From Novosphingobium sp. (GTDB taxonomy: Bacteria > Pseudomonadota > Alphaproteobacteria > Sphingomonadales > Sphingomonadaceae), in contig NZ_JAUYRV010000015.1 in assembly GCF_030696665.1 (NCBI RefSeq), positions 1-50,416 on the forward strand: a DNA stretch of 50,416 nucleotides, written 5' to 3'. The first letter of the stretch is position 1, and the number at the start of each line of letters is the position of its first letter. The position numbers and the translations under genes are program-made. Shown piece by piece: positions 18,518 to 28,883 of the stretch. Below the pieces are notes generated by a model. The model searched no databases. It was not told where the DNA came from and worked only from the letters and a program-made list of their open reading frames with translations.

Positions 18518-19632
18518 TGCCACGCGCCTATGTGCCAGCCACGATCGCGCGTCAGCCGTGGGGAGTGCTGCTGCCGCTGATGGCGCTGGTGGGGTTTGGC
18601 GCAGCGGTGCTGGATTCGGCAGCAGGCGGCAGGTTCGATGTCTGGGCCTTTTCACACGTGATGCGGTTTTGCGTGTTTCTGGTGATGGCGATGGTGATTG
18701 CGCGTTTGCCGCAGGATCTGTTCCGCAAGATGGCGCTGCCCGCCTATGGCGTGCTGTGCGCGCTGCTGGTGCTGGTGGAACTGATTGGCGGCATGGGCGG
18801 AGGGAGCCAGCGCTGGCTGAATCTGGGATTCATGACGCTGCAGCCTTCGGAGCTGATGAAGCCGGGCATCGTGCTGGTGCTGGCGTGGTTCTATTCGGTG
18901 CTGCCGGTGGGCGAGACGCAGAGCTGGCGAGCGCTGGGACCGGCGGCGGTGCTGCTGGGCATTCCGGCGGGGCTGGTGATGCTGCAGCCGGACCTTGGCA
19001 CCGGGCTTGCCATCACGTTCGGCGCGGTGGTGGTGATGTTCATGGCGGGGCTGCCACTGCGCTGGTTCCTTGGCGCAGGTGCGGCGGCACTGGTGATCGC
19101 GCCTCTCGCGTTTTTCACATTGTTGCACGAATATCAGCGCAACCGCGTGCTGGTGTTCCTTGATCCTGAAAGCGATCCACTCGGCACCGGCTATCATATT
19201 ACCCAATCGAAGATCGCGATTGGCTCAGGTGGGTTTATCGGCAAGGGCTTCGGCAACGGGTCGCAGAGCCACCTCAATTACCTGCCCGAATCACACACCG
19301 ACTTCGTATTTTCGACGATGGCCGAGGAGTGGGGCATGGTCGGCGGGCTTTTCGTGCTGGTGGTATTCGGGCTGATCTTCCGCTGGGGCCTGAAAGTTGC
19401 CCTGGCCGCGCCAGACCGCTTTTCGCGGCTGCTGGCGATCGGCATGACGATGACGATTTTCTTCTACATGTGCATCAATCTGATGATGGTCATGGGCCTT
19501 GCGCCAGTGGTCGGCATCCCGCTGCCGTGGATGAGCCACGGCGGCTCATCGATGATGACCAACATGATCTGCGTGGGCACGATCATGGCGGTGGAGCGCT
19601 GGAGCCGGAGCGCGCCGAAGGGCCTTTCGTAA
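18514..19632 (+). CDS. rodA: Peptidoglycan glycosyltransferase RodA (SEDS family)
   Basis: RodA polymerises glycan strands in the elongation complex with PBP2. The 372-residue polytopic protein carries SEDS motifs: the QPSELMK helix, QPDLGTGL (with the catalytic-site Asp), GSGGFIGKGFGNGSQSHLNYLPESHTDFVF and VVGIPLPWMSHGGSSM. The ATG overlaps the mrdA stop (ATGATG). It closes the five-gene rod-shape cluster; the tRNA-Lys genes follow. Confidence 0.96.
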   Translation: MMPRAYVPATIARQPWGVLLPLMALVGFGAAVLDSAAGGRFDVWAFSHVMRFCVFLVMAMVIARLPQDLFRKMALPAYGVLCALLVLVELIGGMGGGSQRWLNLGFMTLQPSELMKPGIVLVLAWFYSVLPVGETQSWRALGPAAVLLGIPAGLVMLQPDLGTGLAITFGAVVVMFMAGLPLRWFLGAGAAALVIAPLAFFTLLHEYQRNRVLVFLDPESDPLGTGYHITQSKIAIGSGGFIGKGFGNGSQSHLNYLPESHTDFVFSTMAEEWGMVGGLFVLVVFGLIFRWGLKVALAAPDRFSRLLAIGMTMTIFFYMCINLMMVMGLAPVVGIPLPWMSHGGSSMMTNMICVGTIMAVERWSRSAPKGLS

Positions 19633-19708
19633 AACTGCAATTTGGGGCTTGGCAGCCGTCAGAAAATCGTTATTGGGGCGGCTCCCGAACGGGAATGCTG
19701 CATGGCAT
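19633..19708. promoter_or_regulatory. Leader region before the tRNA-Lys pair
   Basis: This is 76 bases between rodA and the first tRNA gene. It should contain the tRNA promoter unless the tRNAs are read from the rod-shape operon. No close match to -35/-10 boxes was obvious. Confidence 0.3.
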
Positions 19709-19784
<76 letters not shown>

Positions 19785-19845
19785 CCATCGCCTTCCCCGC
19801 CGCACACCATGCGGCCTATTTCCGGGCACGCCCTTTGCCGGGTAT

Positions 19846-19921
<76 letters not shown>

Positions 19922-20016
19922 TTCCATTCATCGCCACCAACCTGATGGAATGACCAATTCCGTCGTCACACCGCTTTGGCTATCCCTTTGCCCTCAAGCA
20001 GAACGGGAGAGCGTGG

Positions 20017-20358
20017 ATGGAGCGGGTGACCTTGTGGGGTTGGATCGATTTCGACGGACAGGACGCAGCAGAGGTGGTGCGCGGTGGGGCGCAGTTCATC
20101 CTGCCGACGTATGAGGAGCGCGGCTGCATCCATTATGTGTGGAATGCCGACCCGCTAAAGCCCGCGCGCGTGTGGGTCTACGAGGAGTGGGAAGACGTAG
20201 CCGCGCTTGCCGAGCATCTCGACGGGCCGCTTTATCGCGCGATGGCTGGCTATCTGGCCGAGGCCGGCATGACCGGGGCGCAGGTCGACAAATACAAGGT
20301 TGTGGCCAAGCAGCCTGTCTACGATGGCGATGGATTGCCACAGGCGGCGTTCAGCTAA
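20017..20358 (+). CDS. ABM-domain protein (putative quinol monooxygenase type)
   Basis: This 113-residue protein is of the dimeric alpha/beta-barrel ABM type. Recognisable elements are the N-terminal strand VTLWGWIDFD, the ERGCIHYVWNADPLKPARVWVYEEWEDVAALAEHLDGP segment and the closing YKVVAKQPV strand. Relatives oxidise quinols or polyketides without cofactors, but many members have no known activity. It is preceded by GGGAGAG and converges on the TonB receptor. Confidence 0.8.
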   Translation: MERVTLWGWIDFDGQDAAEVVRGGAQFILPTYEERGCIHYVWNADPLKPARVWVYEEWEDVAALAEHLDGPLYRAMAGYLAEAGMTGAQVDKYKVVAKQPVYDGDGLPQAAFS

Positions 20359-20389
20359 AAAGAAACGCCGGAACCCGAAGGCTCCGGCG
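20356..20389 (-). terminator. Rho-independent terminator of the TonB receptor gene
   Basis: On the minus strand a 10-bp stem (CGCCGGAGCC with GGTTCCGGCG, one G-T pair) closes a TTCG tetraloop and is followed by TTTCTTTTT. It lies just past the receptor's stop codon and also marks the end of the convergent ABM gene. Confidence 0.88.
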
Positions 20390-20422
20390 CAGAGTGTTTC
20401 GCGTCTGGTTGACGTCGAAAGC

Positions 20423-23362
20423 TTAGAACTTGAAGCCTGCAGCCACACCATAACGGCGCGGTTCCAGCGTGAAGATGTTGGTGAAATTGCCCGAGGACTG
20501 GTCGGTGATGTACAGGCCGGTGATCGGGTTTGAATTGCCAACGTTCTGAATGAAACCGCGCAGGAACCACTTGTTTTCCGGCCCATCGAGCTGCAGCTGG
20601 GCATTGACCTGCGTGTAGCTGGGGATGCGGTTGATGTTGCCGTTGAAGATGCTGCCCGTGGACGTGCCGGTCAGGATGAAGTCGGCACGCGGCGTAAGGG
20701 TCAGGTCACCGAACGGAATGGCGTATTCCGCGCCGCCCGCCACCTTGTAGTTTGGTGCACCCGGCAACTGGTTGCCATTGATGTTAACCGGAATGCCCGA
20801 ATTGAACACCTGTACCCCGCCGAACGGAACGCCACCCCCAGTTGCAGCGGCAACGCCTTCAAGCGCGGCGCAGATGCTGTAGGCGCCGGTTGAAGCAATG
20901 CCGCTGTTTGCGCCAAACGAGGTGGTTGGCCGTAGCCCGGCACCTGCCAAGACACCCGGGATCGCGCCCGCATTGATCTGCGCGTTGACCGTGTTCACGA
21001 AGGCATTGACCCCCGCCACGCTTCCGGAGGTGGAGGCAACGGCGCAGTTTGCAGCGTTCGTGATATCCTTGATGATCACGGCATCGGCACGACCGGCGCC
21101 AAAATCACGCGGATTGGCAAGGAACTTGTCCTGCGAAACCTTGCTGTTGAGATAGCTGGCCGAGACATTGACCGTCATCCCGCGCACGGGCCGCATAACC
21201 GCTTCGGCTTCAAGACCCCAGATATTGGCATTCACGTTGTCGTTGACCGAGGTACGAGCGACGATGCGCGAAAGCTGGAGGCCTTTGTACTTGTAATAGA
21301 AGCCCGTGAGATTGAGCGTCAGCGCGCCGAACTGGTTCTTCGAGCCGATTTCGAATGCGTCGACGAATTCGGGGTTGAAAGTTTCCGGCACCGTGAAGAT
21401 TGCCGAAAGTGGCGGGTTGATGCCGCCCGACTTGTAGCCGCGCGAATAGGACAGGTAGACCAGATTGTCCGAAGTCACCTGGAAATCGAGAACGGCGCGA
21501 CCGGTGATTTCCTTGAACTTGGCATTGCGGTTCTGGAACGGCTGATTGCCGGCAAGGCTCGCGTCGGCATCGTAAGCGCCGAAGAATGGCGAACTGTAGG
21601 CGTCAGTCGAACCGTGCGGGACGAGGAAGTTTGCAAATGTCGTACGTGCGCGAATCTTCTTGTCGTCATCGTTGTAGCGCAGGCCGAGGGTTAGCTTCAC
21701 CCGGTCATCGAACTTGTAGTAGGCTTCACCGAAGATGCCGAAGCTCTTGATGTTGAGCTGGTCCGAATTGTTGCGGAAGAACGGTGTTGCCAGATACGAG
21801 GGCGGAGCCCCTGCCCCAAGCGCCGTGAACGCACCAACGATGCCGGTGAAGTAATCGAGGCCGAACGAGTTCACGTAGTAGCTGTTTTCGCTGAGCGCAT
21901 AGTCGCTGTAGATGCCGCCCAGCAGGAAGTTGAACTTGCCGTCCCAGTCCGAGCTGAAGATGGCTTCTGCCGACCAGCTGCGGTTTTTCTGAACCGAACG
22001 GTCGAAATCGAGCGGGGTCATGCCGCAAATGGCATTGCCGCCATAAACCCCGGTGCCAGATTCCTCGGGTGCCGACGAGCACAGCACGCCAGCAGGGCCA
22101 TTGGGCATGAGCGCAGCCGCAACGGGGCTGAGATACCTTTGGAGCCCAGCCCCGAGCAGACCTGCCTGAGCCGCTGCCAAAGTGTTCAACGATGGCTGGA
22201 TCAGCGCGCGGTTCTGAACGGAGTTGTTGTAGTCCTGGCTCGAATCAACGGTAACGTCCTGATAGTTGCCGGTCAGCTTCAGATTGAGGCCACCGCCCAG
22301 CTCCTGGTCCCACGAACCGACGACGATCAGTTCCTCGGTAAAGTAGCTTGGAGTGGTATCGGTGTTGACCACACGTGGATCGGCCGGATTCACAACGCCT
22401 GAATAAGTATCAGTGCCGTACAGGCTGCCCGCCGCAAATGCTGTGGGCAGGCCGCGGATCGCGAAGAATTCACGCGAGCCCAGCACGGAAGCAAGCGTCG
22501 AGTTGCCGTTGGTGGTGCCGTAAGGCAGATTGGCATTCAGACAGCCGAGAACGCCCGTGGGATCATTCTGGCAGACCTGCTTCTGGATGCGCATGCGGTT
22601 GTCGCGCTCATGGAAATACTGGCCCATGATGTCGATCGTGGTGCCCGTGCCCGGTTCGAAACGCAACGAACCACGAACGCTGTACATGTCGCGGTCGTCG
22701 ATCCGCGAATTGTCGAACAGGTTCTTGGTGTAACCATCGCGGTTCAGATAGAAACCGGCAAGGCGCACGCCAAGGCTGTCGCCCAGCGGAACGTTGACCA
22801 TGCCGCGCAGCCGCACTGAATTGTAGTTGCCATACTCTGCATCGCCCGAAGCGCCGAACGCGCTGAGATCGGGCTTGGCGGTGATCAGGTCGACCACGCC
22901 CGATGTGGCGTTGCGGCCAAACAGCGTGCCTTGCGGGCCGCGCAGAACCTGCACTTGGGCCAGATCGTAGAACTCGCCTTCGAACAGGCGCGTGGCGAAT
23001 AGCGGGGAATCGTTCAGGTGGATGGCAGTGGCCTGATCGCAGGTCACGCCGGTGCACAGATCGCCGATACCGCGGATGGTAAAGCTCGACGAGGTGAAGT
23101 TCGTCTTGGAAAATGTGATGTTGGGCAGCGACAGTTGCAGGTCGAGTGTGTTGCGGATCTGCTGCTTGTCGAGCGCTTCCGGTGAGAAAGCGCTTACAGC
23201 GATTGGCACGTCCTGCAGGCGCTGGGCCTGACGCTGTGCGGTGACGATAATTTCCTCAAGACCGAAATTGTCATCGGCTGACTGCGGTGCTTCCTGTGCG
23301 AACACAGGCACGGATACGGCGGCGAAACATACGCCAGCCAGCAGGGAAAGCTTGCCCCTCAT
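20423..23362 (-). CDS. TonB-dependent outer-membrane receptor
   Basis: This is a 979-residue outer-membrane active transporter precursor. It has a signal peptide (MRGKLSLLAGVCFAAVSVPVFA), a short periplasmic segment with the TonB-box-like EEIIVTAQR, and a plug domain (about 45-165) including RGIGD and VQVLRGPQGTLFGRNATSGVVDLIT. A long beta-barrel follows, ending in RRYGVAAGFKF with the expected terminal Phe. The substrate is unknown; sphingomonads use many such receptors for siderophores, glycans and aromatic compounds. Loops contain Cys pairs (DLCTGVTCDQ, VQKN segments). A GGAGAGAGAGG site precedes the ATG. Confidence 0.95.
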   Translation of the reverse strand: MRGKLSLLAGVCFAAVSVPVFAQEAPQSADDNFGLEEIIVTAQRQAQRLQDVPIAVSAFSPEALDKQQIRNTLDLQLSLPNITFSKTNFTSSSFTIRGIGDLCTGVTCDQATAIHLNDSPLFATRLFEGEFYDLAQVQVLRGPQGTLFGRNATSGVVDLITAKPDLSAFGASGDAEYGNYNSVRLRGMVNVPLGDSLGVRLAGFYLNRDGYTKNLFDNSRIDDRDMYSVRGSLRFEPGTGTTIDIMGQYFHERDNRMRIQKQVCQNDPTGVLGCLNANLPYGTTNGNSTLASVLGSREFFAIRGLPTAFAAGSLYGTDTYSGVVNPADPRVVNTDTTPSYFTEELIVVGSWDQELGGGLNLKLTGNYQDVTVDSSQDYNNSVQNRALIQPSLNTLAAAQAGLLGAGLQRYLSPVAAALMPNGPAGVLCSSAPEESGTGVYGGNAICGMTPLDFDRSVQKNRSWSAEAIFSSDWDGKFNFLLGGIYSDYALSENSYYVNSFGLDYFTGIVGAFTALGAGAPPSYLATPFFRNNSDQLNIKSFGIFGEAYYKFDDRVKLTLGLRYNDDDKKIRARTTFANFLVPHGSTDAYSSPFFGAYDADASLAGNQPFQNRNAKFKEITGRAVLDFQVTSDNLVYLSYSRGYKSGGINPPLSAIFTVPETFNPEFVDAFEIGSKNQFGALTLNLTGFYYKYKGLQLSRIVARTSVNDNVNANIWGLEAEAVMRPVRGMTVNVSASYLNSKVSQDKFLANPRDFGAGRADAVIIKDITNAANCAVASTSGSVAGVNAFVNTVNAQINAGAIPGVLAGAGLRPTTSFGANSGIASTGAYSICAALEGVAAATGGGVPFGGVQVFNSGIPVNINGNQLPGAPNYKVAGGAEYAIPFGDLTLTPRADFILTGTSTGSIFNGNINRIPSYTQVNAQLQLDGPENKWFLRGFIQNVGNSNPITGLYITDQSSGNFTNIFTLEPRRYGVAAGFKF

Positions 23363-23733
23363 AGCTCAGACCTCTCTCTCCAGCGGCACCCGTCATTAAC
23401 CGCGGGTTGCCTGAACTGCAGGACATATCCAGACGAAATCTTTGTCAACCGGATAATTAAAAATAGGGGTTTCCGTAGGGGAAGGACGTTGCAGATGTGA
23501 CCATTTTGGTGAGGTGTGCATGGAAATGCATGACATTTTGCTGTGTCATAACGCCTCACGCGCAATGTTTTGCTGTGCAAATGACGAATCGCGTCGTTGC
23601 ATGCCCCCGTCCATTCGCACAAATCCGCGACTCATAAGCGTGGCAATGTGCGCGCCGTAGCAGTAGGGCTGCATGCCAGAACTTCCCCGGCGTGCCTGCA
23701 CGTCCCACCCTGATGTCCCGAGGACTGATACTT
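23363..23733. promoter_or_regulatory. Divergent TonB receptor / ribH control region
   Basis: This is a 371-base non-coding region between divergent genes. It is more AT-rich on the receptor side (about 23435-23480). It contains a cluster of dyads and a direct repeat listed separately at 23517-23585. I looked for an FMN riboswitch in front of ribH and did not find its conserved core. No ORF with a plausible start fills it. Confidence 0.45.
23517..23585. promoter_or_regulatory. Cluster of operator-like dyads with a TTTTGCTGTG direct repeat
   Basis: Three dyads lie side by side: TGCAT-GGAA-ATGCA (23517-23530), ATGACA-N8-TGTCAT (23530-23549) and TTTGC-TGT-GCAAA (23569-23581). The decamer TTTTGCTGTG occurs at 23536 and again at 23568, 32 bases apart, about three helical turns. 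This looks like binding sites for a repressor or activator of the receptor gene. The regulator is not identified. Confidence 0.35.
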
Positions 23734-24153
23734 ATGGCCAAATTCCTGATCGTCGAAGCGCGCTTCTATGACCACCTGAACGATATGCTGATCGCCGGAG
23801 CCAAGGCGGCGCTGGAAGCTGCTGGGCACAAAGCCGAGGTTATCACGGTGCCGGGTGCGCTCGAAATCCCTGGCGCCATCGCCTTGGCCGATGAATCCGG
23901 CGATTTTGACGGCTTCGTCGCCATCGGCGTGGTAATCCGGGGCGAGACCTATCATTTTGAGATCGTGGCGGGCGAAAGCGCGCGCGGAATCATGGCGTTG
24001 ACAATGGACGGCGTGGCCATCGGAAACGGCATCCTTACGGTCGAAGACGAGGCGCAGGCCATCGTGCGCGCCGACCCTGCCCAGAAGGACAAGGGCGGCG
24101 AAGCAGCGAAGGCTGCTATGGCACTGCTGGCGCTGCGCGAACGCTGGGCGTGA
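23734..24153 (+). CDS. ribH: 6,7-dimethyl-8-ribityllumazine synthase
   Basis: RibH condenses the ribityl-pyrimidine with dihydroxybutanone phosphate in riboflavin synthesis. The 139-residue product has GALEIPGA (41-48), [12 protein letters not shown] with the proton-relay His74, and GNGILT. It is at the short end for the family. No other riboflavin gene is adjacent, so it is an isolated copy; it could be an additional RibH. The ATG at 23734 begins the conserved first strand. It converges on the next gene with a four-base gap. Confidence 0.92.
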   Translation: MAKFLIVEARFYDHLNDMLIAGAKAALEAAGHKAEVITVPGALEIPGAIALADESGDFDGFVAIGVVIRGETYHFEIVAGESARGIMALTMDGVAIGNGILTVEDEAQAIVRADPAQKDKGGEAAKAAMALLALRERWA

Positions 24154-24157
24154 GCGC

Positions 24158-25249
24158 TTAGCCCGCGTCGAAATATTCTTTGAGGCCCCACGGTTCGTAA
24201 GGGCCGATGACAAGCTGTTCAAAGCCGCCGATGCCGGTCTCGCCATCGCTGGTGGTAACGCGTGAGATGATCTGGACATGCAGATTCTCAAGCGTGGGTG
24301 CCATCGCGTCGAGATCGGCAAGGACCAGATCCTCCCGTTCAACCGCAAGTGGGCCGTGGTAAAGGCCGTGACCCCACTTCGGACTGGTATAACCGAGGCC
24401 GCGCATCTGAAAGCGTTGCAGCGGCTCGAAAGTAAGCGTCAACGGACGTTCCGCGCATTGAATGGTCAGCGTTCCGCCTGACGGCCAGCGTGTGCCAGGC
24501 TGCATCGGCGATTGCATTGTGGCAGAGGGCGTTTCGTGGAAACCATCATGCCCTGCCCCGTCCGGTGCGATCACCGCGCGGGTGTTCCAGGGTGTGCCGT
24601 GTCGGTCTGCGTTGACGTGGAAAAACAGGCTACGGGTGGGCAGGTTGACCGGAGTCCACTGCCAGAAAAAGCTGCTGACGACGCCGTGACCGTGCGGCTG
24701 TGTGTCTGACGCCCCAACCGGACGCACCCCCCAACTGCGGTCACGGGTGCCGACCGTACCTGACACAAGGTCAGCACGCTCACCATCCACCTCGATCCAG
24801 CCTGTGTAGTGCCCGTTCTGGGTCAGGCGCGTGTAGTCCATGAACGTGCGCGGGCCGATGCGGTAGGTGAAGCGTGGCTCTTCGATAGGAAAGGCGCGGC
24901 CGGTGAATGTCAGTTCGGCGGCCAGACCCTCACCGTTAACGCGCACCCGCAGCGACTTTAGCGGCTCGACGATTTCTATGGTGATCGGACCGACGGACAG
25001 ATCCATGCGCTCCATATTGAGTTCGCGCGACGCATGAAGATTGTACTGTATACCATTGCGGATACACGAAAAATGAGCGTCCGCGACATTCAGATGAGGA
25101 TAGATCCCCAGCGCAACCGCAAAGAAGCCTGAACCATCAGGAGCATAGCCGTTGAAGAAGTAGCGGTCATAGAAGTTGCGGTCCGTTCCGGCATAGGCAA
25201 CCGGTTCGGGCGTCTGGTGCAGCGGAAAATCGTCACCTTTGGTCAGCAT
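24158..25249 (-). CDS. AttH/CrtC-like lipocalin-fold protein of unknown function
   Basis: This 363-residue soluble protein, without signal peptide or membrane helices, is rich in beta-strand patterns. The segment GTRDRSWGVRPVG, after a strand with NGHYTGWIEVDGER, resembles the double-lipocalin families related to AttH and hydroxyneurosporene hydratase (CrtC) that are common in sphingomonads and actinobacteria. Members are thought to bind or modify hydrophobic substrates; none can be named here. Its ATG overlaps the phosphotransferase stop by one base (TGATG), so the two proteins are translationally coupled and probably act together. Confidence 0.7.
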   Translation of the reverse strand: MLTKGDDFPLHQTPEPVAYAGTDRNFYDRYFFNGYAPDGSGFFAVALGIYPHLNVADAHFSCIRNGIQYNLHASRELNMERMDLSVGPITIEIVEPLKSLRVRVNGEGLAAELTFTGRAFPIEEPRFTYRIGPRTFMDYTRLTQNGHYTGWIEVDGERADLVSGTVGTRDRSWGVRPVGASDTQPHGHGVVSSFFWQWTPVNLPTRSLFFHVNADRHGTPWNTRAVIAPDGAGHDGFHETPSATMQSPMQPGTRWPSGGTLTIQCAERPLTLTFEPLQRFQMRGLGYTSPKWGHGLYHGPLAVEREDLVLADLDAMAPTLENLHVQIISRVTTSDGETGIGGFEQLVIGPYEPWGLKEYFDAG

Positions 25250-26337
25250 CAGGCGTGCTCCATCCGGCGCTTGAGCGCGCCAAGACTGTCGTGTTCGAGC
25301 GCGAGTTCACAAGCCCCGCGTGCCATAGACAGGAAGTTCGCGTCCCCGCGTTCCGTCCGAACGACGAAGGCGGCGCTGAATACTGCAGTGGACACGCCGT
25401 GAAGCGCGCCGATGCAGTAATCGTCCCAGACCTGATCGCGTGTCAGTGGCACGCCGAGGCGAGTCATCTCGGCGCAGTAAAGATCGAGCAGCGCAGCCTC
25501 GTGCGGGCGGCGGAGGGCCGAACCGATGCCGCAACCGAGGAAATAGCCGATGTCGGTAAGGCCGCATCCCACGGCACAGGTCTGCCAATCGACCAGTGCG
25601 ATCGGTTCTGTTCCGTCGAGAATACCGAACAGCATGTTATCGAGCCGGAAATCTCCGTGAACAAGGCTGCGGCGACTGTGCTTCCGATCAAACCAAAGGT
25701 CGAGATTATCGTTCAGTGCCTCGCAAACGGCCATCAGTTCGGGTTCAAGCACATCGCCATACCGCTCCTGAAAAGTGGCTTGCGCCTGCGGATAGAGCGC
25801 GCGTAGCGAGGCGCTGGCCTGCGGATCAGGTTGCAGCCATTCCGCATCGAGCAGCGGGTGATCCAAGGTGGGGGCGTGGAGTTCAGCGGCCTGGCGGATG
25901 GCATGCTCCGCTTGGTCCAGCGTGCAGCCAGAAAGCTGGTTGCCGGGAGCGCAGGGGCCAAGATCTTCGAACAGCAGCACGAAATCGCAGCCGTTGTCGT
26001 CAATCATTGCAGCAAACGCACGCGGGACGCGCATCCCGATTAGCCTAGGAACGTGCTGATAAAACAGAACTTCTTTGCGATATAGCGAAAAGGCGGCGGC
26101 GGTGTGGCGGCTGGTGGCATCGCCCGACGGGAACTTGGCAGCAACTGTGGGCGGTGCCTGGGCCGCATCGCCCACGTATTGCAGGCTGAAGCGAGCCGTA
26201 TCGCCGACCTGACCCGTGCCGATAGCCTCCCATTCCAGTGACGCAATGCGAACATCGCCGGGTATGCCTGCCTGCACAAACTGAGCCTCGATCCACGACG
26301 CATCGACTTCATCAGGACGTGTCGGAAAATTTGCCAT
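25249..26337 (-). CDS. Aminoglycoside-phosphotransferase-fold kinase (APH family)
   Basis: This 362-residue protein has the kinase-like APH fold. The catalytic loop HGDFRLDN is at about 227-234 and the metal-binding DWQ at 250-252 (LVDWQTCAVGCGLTDIGYFLG). The N-lobe has VAAKFP with a candidate ATP-binding Lys. Related sphingomonad proteins sit in lipid, steroid or aromatic catabolism loci; antibiotic resistance is not implied. The ATG at 26337 follows GGGAGAG by six bases; the upstream 13 codons of frame lack support. It is the first gene of a two-gene unit. Confidence 0.85.
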   Translation of the reverse strand: MANFPTRPDEVDASWIEAQFVQAGIPGDVRIASLEWEAIGTGQVGDTARFSLQYVGDAAQAPPTVAAKFPSGDATSRHTAAAFSLYRKEVLFYQHVPRLIGMRVPRAFAAMIDDNGCDFVLLFEDLGPCAPGNQLSGCTLDQAEHAIRQAAELHAPTLDHPLLDAEWLQPDPQASASLRALYPQAQATFQERYGDVLEPELMAVCEALNDNLDLWFDRKHSRRSLVHGDFRLDNMLFGILDGTEPIALVDWQTCAVGCGLTDIGYFLGCGIGSALRRPHEAALLDLYCAEMTRLGVPLTRDQVWDDYCIGALHGVSTAVFSAAFVVRTERGDANFLSMARGACELALEHDSLGALKRRMEHA

Positions 26338-26421
26338 GCTGTGCTCTCCCGAAAACAGGCTGACACACGCCGCCATGCTTGGGAAGAGCAGTTCAATTGA
26401 CCGTTTAAATCACCCGGCAAA

Positions 26422-26446
26422 GGAACTGGTTGGTGCAACACGGGTT
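26422..26446 (+). promoter_or_regulatory. Possible EcfG-type stress promoter (variant -10)
   Basis: GGAAC (26422-26426) is followed after 16 bases by GGTT (26443-26446). This differs from the alphaproteobacterial EcfG consensus GGAAC-N16/17-CGTT only at the first -10 base. It lies about 50 bases before the small membrane protein gene. Confidence 0.35.
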
Positions 26447-26496
26447 CAATTTTCTGCGACCGGCGCATTTTGATCCGGAACGGAAGGCTGCGATGC

Positions 26497-26760
26497 ATGG
26501 ACGGGATTCTCGAATGGTTCGCAGCTGGGGGCACAATCATCGCCGCTACGCTGGTCGCCCTTGACCTGGGGCGCCGCATTGCCGGTTGGGGATTTGTGTT
26601 GTTCGTGCTCGTATCGATCTCATGGATCGTTTCAGGAATAGCTAACGATGCATTTTCTCTGGTCATCCAGAACGGAGCGCTGCTCGTGGTCAACCTATGG
26701 GGCGTGTGGCGCTATCTGTTGAATCCGCAACGGAGGCAACTCGACAAAAATGCTCCGTAA
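26497..26760 (+). CDS. Small two-helix membrane protein
   Basis: This 87-residue protein has two hydrophobic segments (about 7-24 and 30-48) and a weaker third (about 53-72), ending in a polar tail (NPQRRQLDKNAP). I do not recognise a family. The ATG at 26497 is preceded by CGGAAGG and by the possible EcfG-type promoter at 26422-26446. The gene stands alone between a divergent kinase gene and a regulator. Confidence 0.65.
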   Translation: MDGILEWFAAGGTIIAATLVALDLGRRIAGWGFVLFVLVSISWIVSGIANDAFSLVIQNGALLVVNLWGVWRYLLNPQRRQLDKNAP

Positions 26761-26887
26761 CTTACTCCGATACGGTGTGACAACGCCCGCGAATTCGTGG
26801 TGAACGCGGCGCGATATGATTGATATATATGCCCTAATTCCCTCTTCAGGAAGGCAAGATACGAATATCTACTTAGGGGTTCCACGA

Positions 26888-27502
26888 ATGGTTACATCAA
26901 CGCTGTTGATTGATTCCTGCTGCAAGGCCGAAACTTCACCGGTCCAGGACATCGCAACAGGGGGTTGCCAACGGATGGGCAAGGATCAACTTCGCACAAA
27001 AGCACGTCGTCTGATTGCCGCTGCCAACGAACTGCTGGCCATCGCGCACGAGCTTGAAACCACTGATGGCGACGGGAGGACGGAAGATTTCGCCGTTAGC
27101 CATAGCGTCAAGGACAGCCCTGTCTGGGCAGAAATCGCGCGCGCAACATACCGTGATCGCCGCCGGCGGTCCGACATCTTTGCCGACCCTGCCCTGTTCG
27201 GTGAGCCCGCGTGGGATATTCTACTCGATCTGTTCATCGCCGCAAAGGAACGCAAGCGCCTGCCCGTGACGAGCGCTTGCATCGGCGCGGCGGTCCCCGC
27301 GACCACGGCTCTGCGTTGGTTGACGGTGCTGGAAGAAAAAGGCCTGATCCTGCGCGAGAATGACGCGAACGATGCCCGCCGCGTATTCGTACGGCTATCG
27401 GCAGAGGGCTATGAGAAAATGGTCGGCTACTTCTCGGACGTTGCGGGCGACATGCGCAGCGAAGAGGATATCCATTCCCCCGCGCTGCGCATGGCACAGT
27501 AG
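26888..27502 (+). CDS. MarR-type winged-helix transcriptional regulator
   Basis: About 204 residues. The C-terminal half carries a winged helix: EPAWDILLDLFIAAKERKRLPVTSACIGAAVPATTALRWLTVLEEKGLILRENDANDARRVFVRLSAEGYEKM. The TTALRWL recognition helix and DARRVFV wing match a MarR-like group frequent in sphingomonads. The segment RRRRSDIF precedes it. The N-terminal 60 residues are less conserved. Candidate starts are 26816, 26888 and 26975; I chose 26888, which has AGGGG about nine bases upstream. The target is unknown. The region before it (26761-26887) is AT-rich and likely holds its promoter. Confidence 0.8.
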   Translation: MVTSTLLIDSCCKAETSPVQDIATGGCQRMGKDQLRTKARRLIAAANELLAIAHELETTDGDGRTEDFAVSHSVKDSPVWAEIARATYRDRRRRSDIFADPALFGEPAWDILLDLFIAAKERKRLPVTSACIGAAVPATTALRWLTVLEEKGLILRENDANDARRVFVRLSAEGYEKMVGYFSDVAGDMRSEEDIHSPALRMAQ

Positions 27503-27533
27503 TCCGCTCTATTCGGTCCAGATACGGGCCGTA

Positions 27534-28874
<1,341 letters not shown>

Positions 28875-28883
28875 CTATCGGCT

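Noticed and set aside
23363..23733. FMN riboswitch before ribH
   Set aside because: The conserved riboswitch core and its hairpins are not present; only short dyads were found.
25249..26337. Aminoglycoside resistance gene
   Set aside because: Only the general APH fold is shared; the coupled lipocalin-like gene and chromosomal setting point to metabolism.
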